From positions 5,022,001 to 5,086,000 of the forward strand of contig CP108521.1 of NCBI GenBank assembly GCA_035999765.1: a stretch of DNA of 64,000 nucleotides. Reading direction: 5' to 3'. Position numbers and translations under genes: made by a program. The DNA is from Streptomyces sp. NBC_01231 (GTDB taxonomy: Bacteria > Actinomycetota > Actinomycetes > Streptomycetales > Streptomycetaceae). The notes beneath the pieces are model-generated. The model was given only the letters and a program-made list of their open reading frames with translations, ran no database searches and had not been told where the DNA came from. Position 1 is the stretch's first letter, and the number at the start of each line of letters is the position of its first letter. Below are positions 41,840 to 50,610 of this stretch, piece after piece.

Positions 41840-41881
41840 AGGCGGTGGCCCGGGGTTCGCACGAACCCCGGGCCACCGCCT
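41840..41881. terminator. 20-bp-stem terminator
   Basis: AGGCGGTGGCCCGGGGTTCG pairs perfectly with the strand at 41862-41881 around a 2-nt loop, 36 bp after the GT39 stop. It ends the four-gene minus-strand operon. Confidence 0.88.
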
Positions 41882-41916
41882 GTGGTGCCACCGTCCTTGT
41901 TGTCCCGGCCGGATGC

Positions 41917-44196
41917 CTACGCCTTCTGCGTCAGGTCGTAGAAGGTGGCCGAACCGACCGTCACCTTCTTGAAGTTGGCCTCGACCCAGGTGGTGATCTG
42001 CGAGGACGTGCCGTCGCTGCCGCCGCCCATGCCGCCGCCGGTGCCGGAGGAGATGAAGTAGTGGATCCTGCCGTCCTCCACGTACTTCTTGAACTGGGCC
42101 AATGTCGGGGACGGGTCTGTGCCGTTGAAGCCACCGATCGCCATCACCGCGTCACCCGTGGCGAGTTGGTAGCTCGCGGCGTTCTGGGCGCCGATGGCCG
42201 CGGCCGCCCAGGTGTAGGTGTCGGAGTCGGCCTCCAGCAGCTTCTTGGCCTCGGAGGTGACGGAGGCGCCGTTGAGCAGGCCGCCGACCCCGCCACCGTC
42301 GCCCATCGCCGGACCGCCCTGCTGGTTCTGACCCTGGCCCTGGCCCTGGGTGGTGCCGTTGCCCTGGGGGGTGCCGTTCCCTTGGCTGTTCCCGTTGCCG
42401 TTCTGCTGGTTCTGGCTGTTTCCGTTCTGGCCCGGCATACCGCCGCCGAAGCCGCCGGCACCGCCACCCGGGAAGCCGTTGCCCTGCTGGTTCTGGCCCT
42501 GGCCCTGCGTGGTGCCGTTGCCGTTCTGCCGGCCCGGCATACCGCCGCCCCCGAAGCCACCCCGGCCGCCGCCGCCCGGACCGCCCATCATGCTCGCGCC
42601 CGCCGGACCAGCCGTGACGATGGAGCCGGTGTGGCCTTCCTCCAGAGTGCTGAGGGTGTACGCCGTCGGTCCGGCCAGCGAGGCCACGATGCCCAGGCCC
42701 ACCGCGGCGAGCGCGAGCTGCCGGCCCAGCCTGGCCACGAAGATCAGGCCGAGTGCGGCGACCAACCCCCCGACGAGGACCAGCCACTTGAGCCAGGGCA
42801 GGTAGTCGGGAGTGCGGTCGAGGAGGACGTAGCCCCAGGCGGCGCTCGCCACCACCGCCGCCGCCAGGGTGAGCGACGCCCAGATCTCGGAGCGCTTCTC
42901 CCACAGGATCCCCGCGCCCATGCCGACCACGGCGGCGACATAGGGGGCGAGGGCGATCGTGTAGTACTGGTGGAAGATCCCCGCCATGTAACTGAAGACG
43001 ACCATGGTGATCAGCAGCGAGCCGCCCCACACCAGGAACGCGCCCCGGGTCGCGGACGTCCGCTTGAGCTTCCAGGTCGCCACCAGGCCCGCGACCAGCA
43101 GGATCAGCGCGGCCGGCAGCAGCCAGGAGATCTGGCCGCCGATCTCGGAGTTGAACATCCGGTTCCAGCCGGTCTCGCCCCACATGCCGGTACCGGCGTT
43201 TCCGCCACCACCGCCACCACCGCCACCGACGCTGCCGGTCTCGTCGCCGCTCAGCCGGCCGAAGCCGTTGTAGCCGAAGGTCAGCTCCAGGAAGGAGTTG
43301 TTCTGCGAACCGCCGATGTAGGGGCGGGAGGAGGCGGGCCACAGCTCGACGATCGCGACCCACCAGCCGCCCGAGACGACCAGCGCGACCGTCGCGAGGG
43401 CCAGCTGTCCAAGACGCTTCCTCAGCTGGACCGGCGCGCAGACCGCGTACACGATCGCCAGCGGCGGCAGGATCAGGAAGGCCTGAAGGGTCTTCGCGAG
43501 GAACGCGAAACCGATCGCGACACCGGCCCACACCAGCCACTTCGTCCGGCCGTCCTCCACGGCCCGGGCGACGAAGTAGCAGGCCAGAGCCATGAGCAGG
43601 GCCAGCATGGCGTCCGGGTTGTTGAACCGGAACATCAGCGCCGCGACGGGGGTGAACGCGAGCACCACGCCCGCGATCAGACCGGCCGCGGGGCTGAACC
43701 GGCGGCGCACGGAGGCGTACACGACGGCGACCGTGCCGACGCCCATCAGGACCTCGGGGGCCAGGATCGCCCACGAGTTCAGACCGAAGATCCTGACCGA
43801 CAGCTCCATCGGCCACAGCGAGGCCGGGGGCTTGTCGACGGTGATGGCATTGCCCGCGTCCAGCGAGCCGAAGAACATCGCCTTCCAGCTCTGACTGCCG
43901 GCCTGGACGGCCGCGGAGTAGAAGGAGTTGGCGTATCCGGAGGCGCTCAGGTCGTACAGGTAGAGCACGGTGGTCACGAGGAGCAGGCCGAGGAACGCGG
44001 GACGCGCCCAGCGCGGGTCCTCGGGCCGGCCCCGCCACAGTCTCCGTACGAACGGCTGCCTGGGTTCACCGGATTCGGGACCGGTCGGCGGGGCCTCGGG
44101 AACCACCGGTTCCCGCACGGCCGTACTCGTCGTGGCTGTCGGCGGCCCCCAGGAACTGGGACCCGGTGGCGTCGTCCGGTCGGTGTGCGTGGTCAT
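41917..44196 (-). CDS. GT39-type membrane glycosyltransferase with Gly/Gln/Asn-rich insert
   Basis: A 759-residue, ~11-helix protein of the dolichyl-phosphate-mannose protein mannosyltransferase (ArnT/PMT-like) class. The acidic pair in the first outer loop (SLDAGNAITVDKPPASLWPM) is the catalytic motif, and FRFNNPDAMLALLMALA follows. Near the C terminus (~555-660) is a low-complexity insert of GGG, NGNG, GQNQQ and MPGQNGN units, then an outer domain (ASYQLATGDAVMAIGGFNGT, YFISSGTGGGMGGG). The start overlaps the GT2 stop (TGATG). It probably uses polyprenyl-phosphate sugars made by its partner. Confidence 0.9.
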   Translation of the reverse strand: MTTHTDRTTPPGPSSWGPPTATTSTAVREPVVPEAPPTGPESGEPRQPFVRRLWRGRPEDPRWARPAFLGLLLVTTVLYLYDLSASGYANSFYSAAVQAGSQSWKAMFFGSLDAGNAITVDKPPASLWPMELSVRIFGLNSWAILAPEVLMGVGTVAVVYASVRRRFSPAAGLIAGVVLAFTPVAALMFRFNNPDAMLALLMALACYFVARAVEDGRTKWLVWAGVAIGFAFLAKTLQAFLILPPLAIVYAVCAPVQLRKRLGQLALATVALVVSGGWWVAIVELWPASSRPYIGGSQNNSFLELTFGYNGFGRLSGDETGSVGGGGGGGGGNAGTGMWGETGWNRMFNSEIGGQISWLLPAALILLVAGLVATWKLKRTSATRGAFLVWGGSLLITMVVFSYMAGIFHQYYTIALAPYVAAVVGMGAGILWEKRSEIWASLTLAAAVVASAAWGYVLLDRTPDYLPWLKWLVLVGGLVAALGLIFVARLGRQLALAAVGLGIVASLAGPTAYTLSTLEEGHTGSIVTAGPAGASMMGGPGGGGRGGFGGGGMPGRQNGNGTTQGQGQNQQGNGFPGGGAGGFGGGMPGQNGNSQNQQNGNGNSQGNGTPQGNGTTQGQGQGQNQQGGPAMGDGGGVGGLLNGASVTSEAKKLLEADSDTYTWAAAAIGAQNAASYQLATGDAVMAIGGFNGTDPSPTLAQFKKYVEDGRIHYFISSGTGGGMGGGSDGTSSQITTWVEANFKKVTVGSATFYDLTQKA

Positions 44197-45788
44197 CAGG
44201 AGTTCCTCGGGTCGGTGTCGGTGGGGCGCACCGGCCGCAGGTGCGCGGTCGCGTCCCCCCGGGTGCGGTCCGCGGCTTCACCGGCGCGGAACTCGGTCGT
44301 GCGGTACGAGCTCTGGGGCCCGGTGGCGTAGGTCGGTGCGGTCGGCCGCTGCGGCAGCGGGGGCTGCTGGCCGAACTGGTGCTGGCCGTGCGGCTGTTGG
44401 CCGTACTGCTGCTGGTCGGGCTGCCGCTGTCCGGAGGTCTGCCGGCCGTAGGCCTGTTGTGCGTACGGCTGCTGGACGGGCGGCATCGTGGCGTAGGTGG
44501 GCGAGGCCGGGTTGTGCGAGACGACGACGCCGGGCGGGCCGTCGTCCTCACGCCGGTCCGAGAACACCCAGGCCCGGAAGAGCAGGAAGCGCAGCACGGT
44601 CGCGGCCAGGTTGGCGGCGATGAGGACCGCCAGCTCGGTGGAGTGCGCCGGCTCGGAGGTCGCCGCGTTCAGGGCGGCGAGGGAGCCGCTGGTCAGCGCG
44701 AGGCCGATACCGAAGACGACCAGACCCTGCGCCTGGTGTCGGACGGCGCCGCCCCGCCCGCGCACCCCGAAGGTCAGTCGTCGGTTGGCGGCCGTGTTCG
44801 CGACCGCCGAGACCAGCAGCGCGAGCGCGTTGGCCACCTGGGAGCCGCCGAACTGCCGGAAGAGGCTGTAGAGCAGCAGGTAGAAGAGGGTGGACAGCCC
44901 GCCGACCACACAGAACCCGACGAGCTGGCGGGCCAGCCCCTTCGGTACGTCCTGGATCTCGCGGTCGCGCGGGTCGTCGCCGAAGGGCCGGGTGATCCGG
45001 TCCAGCGACAGCGACCCGGTGGCCAGGGCCTTGCCGACCCGCCACACGCCCTTGAGGTCGTCGGTCGCCGTCTTCACGATGTGCACCGTGGAGTTCGGGT
45101 CGTCGACCCAGTCGACGGGGACCTCGTGGATCCGGAGTCCCGCGCGCTCGGCGAGCACCAGCATCTCGGTGTCGAAGAACCACCCGGTGTCCTCCACCAG
45201 CGGCAGCAGCACCTGCGCGACGTCGCGGCGGATCGCCTTGAAGCCGCACTGGGCGTCCGAGAAGCGGGCCTGGAGCGAGCCCCGCAGGATCAGGTTGTAG
45301 GCGCGGCTGATGAACTCGCGCTTGGGCCCGCGCACCACCCGGGAGCTACGGGCGAGCCGGGAGCCGATCGCCAGGTCGGAGTGGCCCGAGATCAGCGGTG
45401 CCACCAGCGGCAGCAGGGCGTTGAGGTCGGTGGACAGATCCACGTCCATGTAGGCGAGGACGGGGGCGTCCGAGGCGGACCAGACGGTCCGCAGCGCCCG
45501 GCCGCGGCCCTTCTGCTCCAGCCGGAACGCCCGCACCTCCGGGAGCTCCGCCGCCAGCCGCGCGGACACCTCGGGGGTGGTGTCCGTCGACGCGTTGTCC
45601 GCGATCGTGATGCGGAACGCGTACGGGAACGTGCGCTTGAGGTGCTCGTGCAGTCTCAGCACACACGGCTGGAGGTCCTTCTCCTCGTTGTAGACGGGGA
45701 TCACTACGTCCAGGACAGGCGTTCCGGCGTCTGTGGCCGGGAGGTGCTCCCGCGCCGGCAGGGTGCCGGGAGAAGAGTCGGTTCGCAT
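44196..45788 (-). CDS. Bifunctional GT2 glycosyltransferase-GtrA protein
   Basis: A 530-residue protein. The N-terminal GT2 domain (~25-250) has LDVVIPVYNEEKDLQPCVLR, the DxD-type YMDVDLSTDLNALLP and CGFKAIRRDVAQ: the polyprenyl-phosphate glucose/mannose synthase type. The C-terminal GtrA region (~300-430) has four helices (GFCVVGGLSTLFYLLLYSLF, QVANALALLVSAVANTAANR) and may flip the lipid-linked sugar. The last ~90 residues are Gln/Tyr/Pro-rich (QQPYAQQAYGRQTSGQRQPD). It should feed the overlapping GT39 gene. Confidence 0.93.
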   Translation of the reverse strand: MRTDSSPGTLPAREHLPATDAGTPVLDVVIPVYNEEKDLQPCVLRLHEHLKRTFPYAFRITIADNASTDTTPEVSARLAAELPEVRAFRLEQKGRGRALRTVWSASDAPVLAYMDVDLSTDLNALLPLVAPLISGHSDLAIGSRLARSSRVVRGPKREFISRAYNLILRGSLQARFSDAQCGFKAIRRDVAQVLLPLVEDTGWFFDTEMLVLAERAGLRIHEVPVDWVDDPNSTVHIVKTATDDLKGVWRVGKALATGSLSLDRITRPFGDDPRDREIQDVPKGLARQLVGFCVVGGLSTLFYLLLYSLFRQFGGSQVANALALLVSAVANTAANRRLTFGVRGRGGAVRHQAQGLVVFGIGLALTSGSLAALNAATSEPAHSTELAVLIAANLAATVLRFLLFRAWVFSDRREDDGPPGVVVSHNPASPTYATMPPVQQPYAQQAYGRQTSGQRQPDQQQYGQQPHGQHQFGQQPPLPQRPTAPTYATGPQSSYRTTEFRAGEAADRTRGDATAHLRPVRPTDTDPRNS

Positions 45789-45802
45789 GCCAACGACTCT
45801 GG

Positions 45803-47452
45803 TCAGGCCCCCTGTTGCACCCATATGGCGGCGCTGTGCTGGGCCTGTGAGTGCGATTGCCAGTTCGTTTCGGGCGAAGGATGCGGGATCGCGGGGCCCA
45901 GCGCGGGCAGGTGCATGGTGAACACGGTGCGCCCGGGAGCGCTGTCCACGGTCACCGCACCGCCGTGCGCGGTCGCCACGGCCTGCACGATCGCCAGCCC
46001 CAGACCGGTCGAGCCGGTGGCTCGGGAACGCGCCGAGTCGCCGCGCGCGAACCGTTCGAAGACGTGCGGGAGCAGGTCGGACGGGATGCCCTGACCGTTG
46101 TCCTCGACGTCCACGCACATCCAGGGGCCGCGCCGCTGCACACGTGCGGTGACGGTCGTACCGGGCGGCGTGTGCTTGCGGGCGTTGCCCAACAGGTTGA
46201 CCAGCACCTGCTGGATCCGGGCCGCGTCCGCGGAGACGAGGGCCGGTTCGTCGGGCAGGTCGAGGCGCCAGTTGTGGTCCATGCCGGCCGCGCGGGAGTC
46301 GCTGATGGTGTCCACGACGAGCGGTACGAGGTCCGTCTGCTCGAACTGGAGAGGCCGCCCGGCGTCGAGACGCGCGAGCAGCAGCAGGTCCTCGACGAGG
46401 AGGGTCATACGGCCGGCCTCGGACTCGATGCGCCCGAGGGCATGCCGGGTGTCCGGACCGACCTCCTCTCTGCCGCGTCTGGTGAGCTCGGCGTACCCGC
46501 GGATGGAGGCGAGCGGGGTGCGCAGCTCGTGGCTGGCGTCCGCGACGAACTGCCGTACCCGCGTCTCGCTCTGCTGCCGGGAGTGCAGGGCGCCGTGGAC
46601 GTGGTTCAGCATCCGGTTCAGCGCGGCGCCCACCTGCCCGACCTCGGTGTGCGGGTCGGTCTCGGACTCGGGCACCCGCTCGCTGAGGTTGACCTCGCCG
46701 GTGTGCAGGGGCAGTTCGGAAACCCGGGTGGCGGTGGCGGCGACCCTCCGGAGGGGGCGCGTGGCGACTCCGACGAGGACGTAGCCGGCGATGACGGCGG
46801 CGCCGAGACCGGCGGCGGTGACGCTGAGCTCTACGAGGATCAGGGTGTTGATGGTGCTGTCGGTGTTCGCGGTGGGGATGCCCACGTAGTAGGTGCCGTT
46901 GGGACCGGACGTGTACGTGACTTGATAGTCGCCGAGGCCGGGAAGCTCCACGGTGTGGTGACTGCCGTCATGGGGAACCCGGGCGAGCACCTTCCTGGCG
47001 TCCTCGCTGACCGTCCCCGGCACCATCTCGAGACTGTCGTCGGACTTCTTACCGACCTTGGCATCGGAGATGGCGCCCTTGGTGACCTTCGCTGCGATGG
47101 TGCCGATCGGCTGCGGGCCCCGCGTGACGAACCCGGAGAGGCTGGTCGCTTTACCCTTTGCCTGCTGGTCCTGTTGGGGGGTTGCCCCGGGGTTCTGTTG
47201 GGTGGCTGACGTGGAGTCGCCCTTCGGAGCGTCGGGCGGCCGGGGAAAGTTACCCGCCGCGTGCTGGGCGATCTCCTGCAGCTGCCCGTCCAACTGTTCG
47301 TACAGATGCGACCGCAGCGCCAGAGTCGTCACCGTGCCGATCACCGCGCAGACCACCGCGATCAGCACCACGGACGCGACGACGAGCCGGCTCCGCAGTG
47401 TGCGCGGCTTGGGTGCTCGCTTCTGCGCACGCGGCCGTCGTCGTCCGCTCAT
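45803..47452 (-). CDS. Sensor histidine kinase
   Basis: A 549-residue kinase. Helix 1 (~22-45), a ~150-residue extracellular sensor, helix 2 (~205-230), HAMP, then H-box SHELRTPLASIRGYAELTRR, and ATP domain motifs NLLGNARKH (N), DNGQGIP (G1) and STGLGLAIVQAVATAHGG (G2). All catalytic residues are present. It overlaps the response regulator by 4 bp (ATGA), so this is one two-component operon, and the glycosyltransferases follow within 15 bp. The signal is unknown. Confidence 0.95.
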   Translation of the reverse strand: MSGRRRPRAQKRAPKPRTLRSRLVVASVVLIAVVCAVIGTVTTLALRSHLYEQLDGQLQEIAQHAAGNFPRPPDAPKGDSTSATQQNPGATPQQDQQAKGKATSLSGFVTRGPQPIGTIAAKVTKGAISDAKVGKKSDDSLEMVPGTVSEDARKVLARVPHDGSHHTVELPGLGDYQVTYTSGPNGTYYVGIPTANTDSTINTLILVELSVTAAGLGAAVIAGYVLVGVATRPLRRVAATATRVSELPLHTGEVNLSERVPESETDPHTEVGQVGAALNRMLNHVHGALHSRQQSETRVRQFVADASHELRTPLASIRGYAELTRRGREEVGPDTRHALGRIESEAGRMTLLVEDLLLLARLDAGRPLQFEQTDLVPLVVDTISDSRAAGMDHNWRLDLPDEPALVSADAARIQQVLVNLLGNARKHTPPGTTVTARVQRRGPWMCVDVEDNGQGIPSDLLPHVFERFARGDSARSRATGSTGLGLAIVQAVATAHGGAVTVDSAPGRTVFTMHLPALGPAIPHPSPETNWQSHSQAQHSAAIWVQQGA

Positions 47453-48189
47453 GACACGGCGGGCTTGATCAGGTAGCCGGCGCCGCGCCGGGTGTGGATC
47501 ATCGGCTCACGACCGGCGTCGATCTTGCGGCGCAGGTAGGAGATGTAGAGCTCGACCACGTTGGCCTGGCCGCCGAAGTCGTACGACCACACCCGGTCAA
47601 GGATCTGCGCCTTGCTGAGCACGCGCCGCGGATTGCGCATCAGGAAGCGGAGCAGCTCGAACTCGGTGGCCGTGAGGTGGATGCCCTCCCCGGCCCGCGA
47701 CACCTCGTGGCTGTCCTCGTCCAGGGTGAGGTCCCCGACGACGAGGACGGAGTCGGAGCGCCGGTCGGCCGCGCCGGAGCGCCGGATGAGACCGCGCAGC
47801 CGGGCCACGACCTCTTCGAGGCTGAACGGCTTGGTGACGTAGTCGTCACCGCCGGCGGTGAGCCCGGCTATCCGGTCCTCGACGGCGTCCTTCGCCGTCA
47901 GGAACAGCACCGGCACGTCCGGCAGCTCACGCCGCAGCCGGCCCAGCACGGCCAGTCCGTCCATGTCGGGCAGCATCATGTCCAGGACAACGGCGTCGGG
48001 ACGGAACTCACGGGCGGTCTGAAGGGCGCCCGTGCCGTCACCGGCACTCCGGATCTGCCAGCCCTCGTAGCGAAGGGCCATGGACAGGAGTTCGGTGATC
48101 GACAGCTCGTCGTCCACCACAAGCACTCGGACGGGGCTCCCGTCCGGCCTCAGCAGTTCGGTGCGCCCCTGGGGCGAGGTCGTGGTCAT
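47449..48189 (-). CDS. OmpR-family response regulator
   Basis: A 246-residue regulator. The receiver domain (~17-130) has the acidic pocket VVDDELS, phospho-Asp in AVVLDMMLPDMDG and Lys in LFLTAKDAVEDR. The winged-helix output domain (~150-240) has LTATEFELLRFLMRNPRRVL and VVELYISYLRRKIDAGREPM. It is first in the operon with the sensor kinase and two glycosyltransferases. A 10-bp-arm inverted repeat upstream suggests autoregulation. Confidence 0.95.
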   Translation of the reverse strand: MTTTSPQGRTELLRPDGSPVRVLVVDDELSITELLSMALRYEGWQIRSAGDGTGALQTAREFRPDAVVLDMMLPDMDGLAVLGRLRRELPDVPVLFLTAKDAVEDRIAGLTAGGDDYVTKPFSLEEVVARLRGLIRRSGAADRRSDSVLVVGDLTLDEDSHEVSRAGEGIHLTATEFELLRFLMRNPRRVLSKAQILDRVWSYDFGGQANVVELYISYLRRKIDAGREPMIHTRRGAGYLIKPAVS

Positions 48190-48209
48190 GGTGAAACCAT
48201 GTCGGGGCC

Positions 48210-48274
48210 CCCTGAGAGCACCCTTTCGGCTGTCTGTGATTTCCCTGAGAAACGCACAGGTGACTCTCAGGGAA
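48210..48274. promoter_or_regulatory. Response-regulator binding cluster candidate
   Basis: TTCCCTGAGA (48241-48250) and TCTCAGGGAA (48265-48274) are perfect inverted repeats around 14 bp. CCCTGAGA also occurs at 48210, 33 bp (three helical turns) from the second copy. The cluster sits 20-85 bp before the regulator start. Confidence 0.6.
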
Positions 48275-48391
48275 GCCCTGGGAGTCCTTCATCGACGCCT
48301 CATGGTTTTCGGCCGGACGTGCTTCAGCGTCGTACCGAACCTGCCGTCGTCGTCATCGTCGTACGAGAGCGCGGAGCCCGGAGCTCGCTGG

Positions 48392-49267
48392 TCAGAACAG
48401 GCCCGACTGCACGCTCGGCGGTGCCTTGAACTGCCGTACCGGCACGGTGACTTCCTCACCCTCGACGGGTACGAGCTCCCACCCGGTGATCAGCCGCGTG
48501 TCGAGGACGACCACCACTCCGGGCCCCGTCGCCAGGTGCAGGTCCGGCCCCGCGGCCGCCACCAGCCGACCGCTCACAACGCCCCCGGCGGCAAGCTCGG
48601 CCACCTCGCCCACGGCGGCGGGAAGGTCCGTGAGCCCGAACGCGCCGACGTGATCGACGGGTTGGCAGGGCGCGGGCGCGAGCGACTCCGGCCAGCCGCC
48701 GAGGTCAAGCGCACGGCCGTGCAACTCAGTGACCTCAGCGGCCCGTTCGGCCTCCGACGTCGGCAACCGGGCACGTACCGCCCGCTTCTCGGCGTACGGA
48801 ATCCGGTCCGGCACCCCGAGCGCGGCGCGCAGCAGTTCCTCGGCACGCCGGGCGGCCATCAGCGGGCCCGTGCCCAGCCAGCTGAAGCAGACGGCGCCCT
48901 GCTCCAACAGCCGGGCCGAGCCGCGCTCTTCGGCGGTGATCCCGACCTTGACCATCCCGGGCCCGAACCACGCCAGATACACGCGGTACGGCCGCGGGTC
49001 GTCGGCAAGAGTGTCCGCGGCGACGGAGTGGGCACGGTCCAGCCGCGCGCACTCCTCGCACCGCGCCCCCGTACTCCGCCCCGAGACGGCCGCCCGCACC
49101 GGACAGGGATGCCCCCGCGCACCCACACAGGTCCGACCGCCCCCTTCCGCGACCCCGAAGGCCACCCTCTTCCCCCAGGTCAGCGCACTGCGCCGCCCGC
49201 CGTCCCACACCAGCACGGGGCCATCCGCCGCCCACCGCAGCCCCGAGCACTTCCATGCCTGTGCCAT
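48392..49267 (-). CDS. DUF2797 family protein
   Basis: A 291-residue protein. Motifs RTCVGARGHPCPVRAAVS and CEECARLDRAH suggest a zinc site; VYLAWFGPGMVKVGITAEER and RLLEQGAVCFSWLGTGPLMA fit the GIY-YIG-like DUF2797 domain. Related GIY-YIG folds are nucleases, but the function of this family is unknown. It stands alone. Confidence 0.88.
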   Translation of the reverse strand: MAQAWKCSGLRWAADGPVLVWDGGRRSALTWGKRVAFGVAEGGGRTCVGARGHPCPVRAAVSGRSTGARCEECARLDRAHSVAADTLADDPRPYRVYLAWFGPGMVKVGITAEERGSARLLEQGAVCFSWLGTGPLMAARRAEELLRAALGVPDRIPYAEKRAVRARLPTSEAERAAEVTELHGRALDLGGWPESLAPAPCQPVDHVGAFGLTDLPAAVGEVAELAAGGVVSGRLVAAAGPDLHLATGPGVVVVLDTRLITGWELVPVEGEEVTVPVRQFKAPPSVQSGLF

Positions 49268-49315
49268 CGCTTCCGAGACTAGAGGGCACCGCTGACAATG
49301 GCGGCTGCGCGAGGA

Positions 49316-49765
49316 TCACCCACCGGAGGAGGCGGTGGCAGGCTCCACCTCACCTGCGGAAACAGGCACGACACCGGACGCCGCCCCTGCCCCTGCCCCT
49401 GCCCCTGCCCCTGCCGTAGTCGTAGTCGTACCCGCAGCCGCAGCCGCAGCCGCAGCCGTACGACGAACCCCCCGCCCCGCCAGCCGGCACCCGACACACC
49501 CGGGATGCCCGGCCCGCGCTCCCGTGTCCCGCACCCGCATCCCCCACTGCTCCCTCGGCCGTTTCCCCGGCGCCTTGCCCCAGCCGGTGAGATGCAGGGC
49601 CCAGGCGACGAGGAGGCCCACGAGGTCGATGGCGGTCCCGGCCACCAGGAGCGGAGCGGACACCACGCAGACACCCAGCCCCAGTACCGCCGTCCCGACG
49701 GTCGCGATGCCGAAACCGGTCCAGCCTGCGACCGTATGCCCCTCGTCATACTGATGTGCGCTCAC
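49316..49765 (-). CDS. Two-helix membrane protein with repeat-encoded tail
   Basis: A 149-residue protein. Two helices (GFGIATVGTAVLGLGVCVVS and VAGTAIDLVGLLVAWALHLT) precede a basic segment with GCVGC. The tail is low-complexity: eight Ala, GTTTTT, then (AG)n, all encoded by hexanucleotide runs. The helical part resembles HGxxPAAT-type Streptomyces small proteins. Its function is unknown. Confidence 0.65.
   Translation of the reverse strand: MSAHQYDEGHTVAGWTGFGIATVGTAVLGLGVCVVSAPLLVAGTAIDLVGLLVAWALHLTGWGKAPGKRPREQWGMRVRDTGARAGHPGCVGCRLAGRGVRRTAAAAAAAAGTTTTTAGAGAGAGAGAASGVVPVSAGEVEPATASSGG
49384..49460 (+). repeat. Hexanucleotide microsatellite array
   Basis: Three blocks in a row: CCCCTG (5 copies), GTAGTC (2.5 copies) and CCGCAG (about 5 copies). 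They encode the Ala/Gly and Thr runs of the small membrane protein on the minus strand. Confidence 0.9.
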
Positions 49766-49803
49766 GTGCCCGCCTTCCTCTCGTACGGGTATCTCACAGC
49801 GTA

Positions 49804-49814
49804 AGTAATTTACT
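49804..49814. promoter_or_regulatory. AGTAATTTACT palindrome, MarR operator candidate
   Basis: AGTAA-T-TTACT is a perfect palindrome 40 bp before the MarR start, in an AT-rich spot unusual for this genome. Confidence 0.55.
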
Positions 49815-49854
49815 GCATGAACCTCTCACGAGCTAAGGGAAACAGGAACCCGCA

Positions 49855-50343
49855 ATGCCAGCCAAGTCGCGCCCCCCTGCCACTCCGGCCGAGGCGCTGT
49901 CGGCGATGGACTCCCTCGTCGCGGCCCATCTGCTCGGCCAACAGGAGATGGCCCAGCGACTGGGCCTGAACGTCTCCGATCTCCTGTGTTTCGCCTACGT
50001 CCTTCAGGCGGGCGAGGACCTCCTCACGGCCGGCGACATCGCCGAACGCGCACACGTCACCACCGGCGGCGTGACCGGCATCCTCAACCGCCTCGAGCGC
50101 GCCGGCTACGTCACCCGCGTACCCGACCCCGCGGACCGCCGCCGTGTCCGCGTGGCCGCCGTCCCGGACGCGGTCACCCGCGTGGTCGCCCTCTACGAGC
50201 CCCACTACGCCCGTCTGAACGGCCTCTTCGCCGACTACTCCGCCGACGAACTGGCCTCCATCACCGACTGGTTCACCCGCGCGACGGCCATGGCCCACAG
50301 CCACATCGAGGAACTCCGGGACCAGGACGCCGAGGGGAAGTGA
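49855..50343 (+). CDS. MarR-family transcriptional regulator
   Basis: A 162-residue winged-helix protein. HTH: LTAGDIAERAHVTTGGVTGI, then LNRLERAGYVTRVPDPADRR. The wing Arg residues (DRRRVRV) are typical. The AGTAATTTACT palindrome just upstream fits an autoregulated gene. It could control the GtrA gene downstream, but the 267-bp gap is large. Its ligand is unknown. Confidence 0.88.
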   Translation: MPAKSRPPATPAEALSAMDSLVAAHLLGQQEMAQRLGLNVSDLLCFAYVLQAGEDLLTAGDIAERAHVTTGGVTGILNRLERAGYVTRVPDPADRRRVRVAAVPDAVTRVVALYEPHYARLNGLFADYSADELASITDWFTRATAMAHSHIEELRDQDAEGK

Positions 50344-50439
50344 CGCAAGGGGCAGTCGGCGCGCCCCCCACACGTGGTGTAGCTGGCCATACCTCCAGTC
50401 CGGGTGGCCGCTCCATCGTTCCCGCTAGCGGACGACGGC

Positions 50440-50500
50440 ATCGTTGAACCCAGCCGATCCCAGCGGATCCCGACCGATCCCGGTCGATCCCAACTGGCCC
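50440..50500 (+). repeat. Degenerate GATCCC repeats
   Basis: GATCC-containing units (CCGATCCCAG, CGGATCCCGA, CCGATCCCGG, TCGATCCCAA) recur every ~11 bp in the 267-bp gap between MarR and GtrA genes. Confidence 0.6.
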
Positions 50501-50610
50501 CGGCTGAAGCCCGATCGAAACCCGACTGAAGGCGGACTGAAGGTCGCCTGAAGTCGGGCCGGTGTCAGGTGACGAAGCAACGAAGGCCGCCCCGTCCGGA
50601 AGGAAACGTC

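Noticed and set aside
42350..42805. Plus-strand Pro/Trp-rich frame
   Set aside because: It is the complement of the Gly/Gln/Asn coding repeats, with no ribosome site.
40810..44331. Plus-strand open frame of 1173 codons
   Set aside because: It spans three real minus-strand genes (MFS and glycosyltransferase) and their gap. The translated text is Arg/Glu/Gln-rich with no motif.
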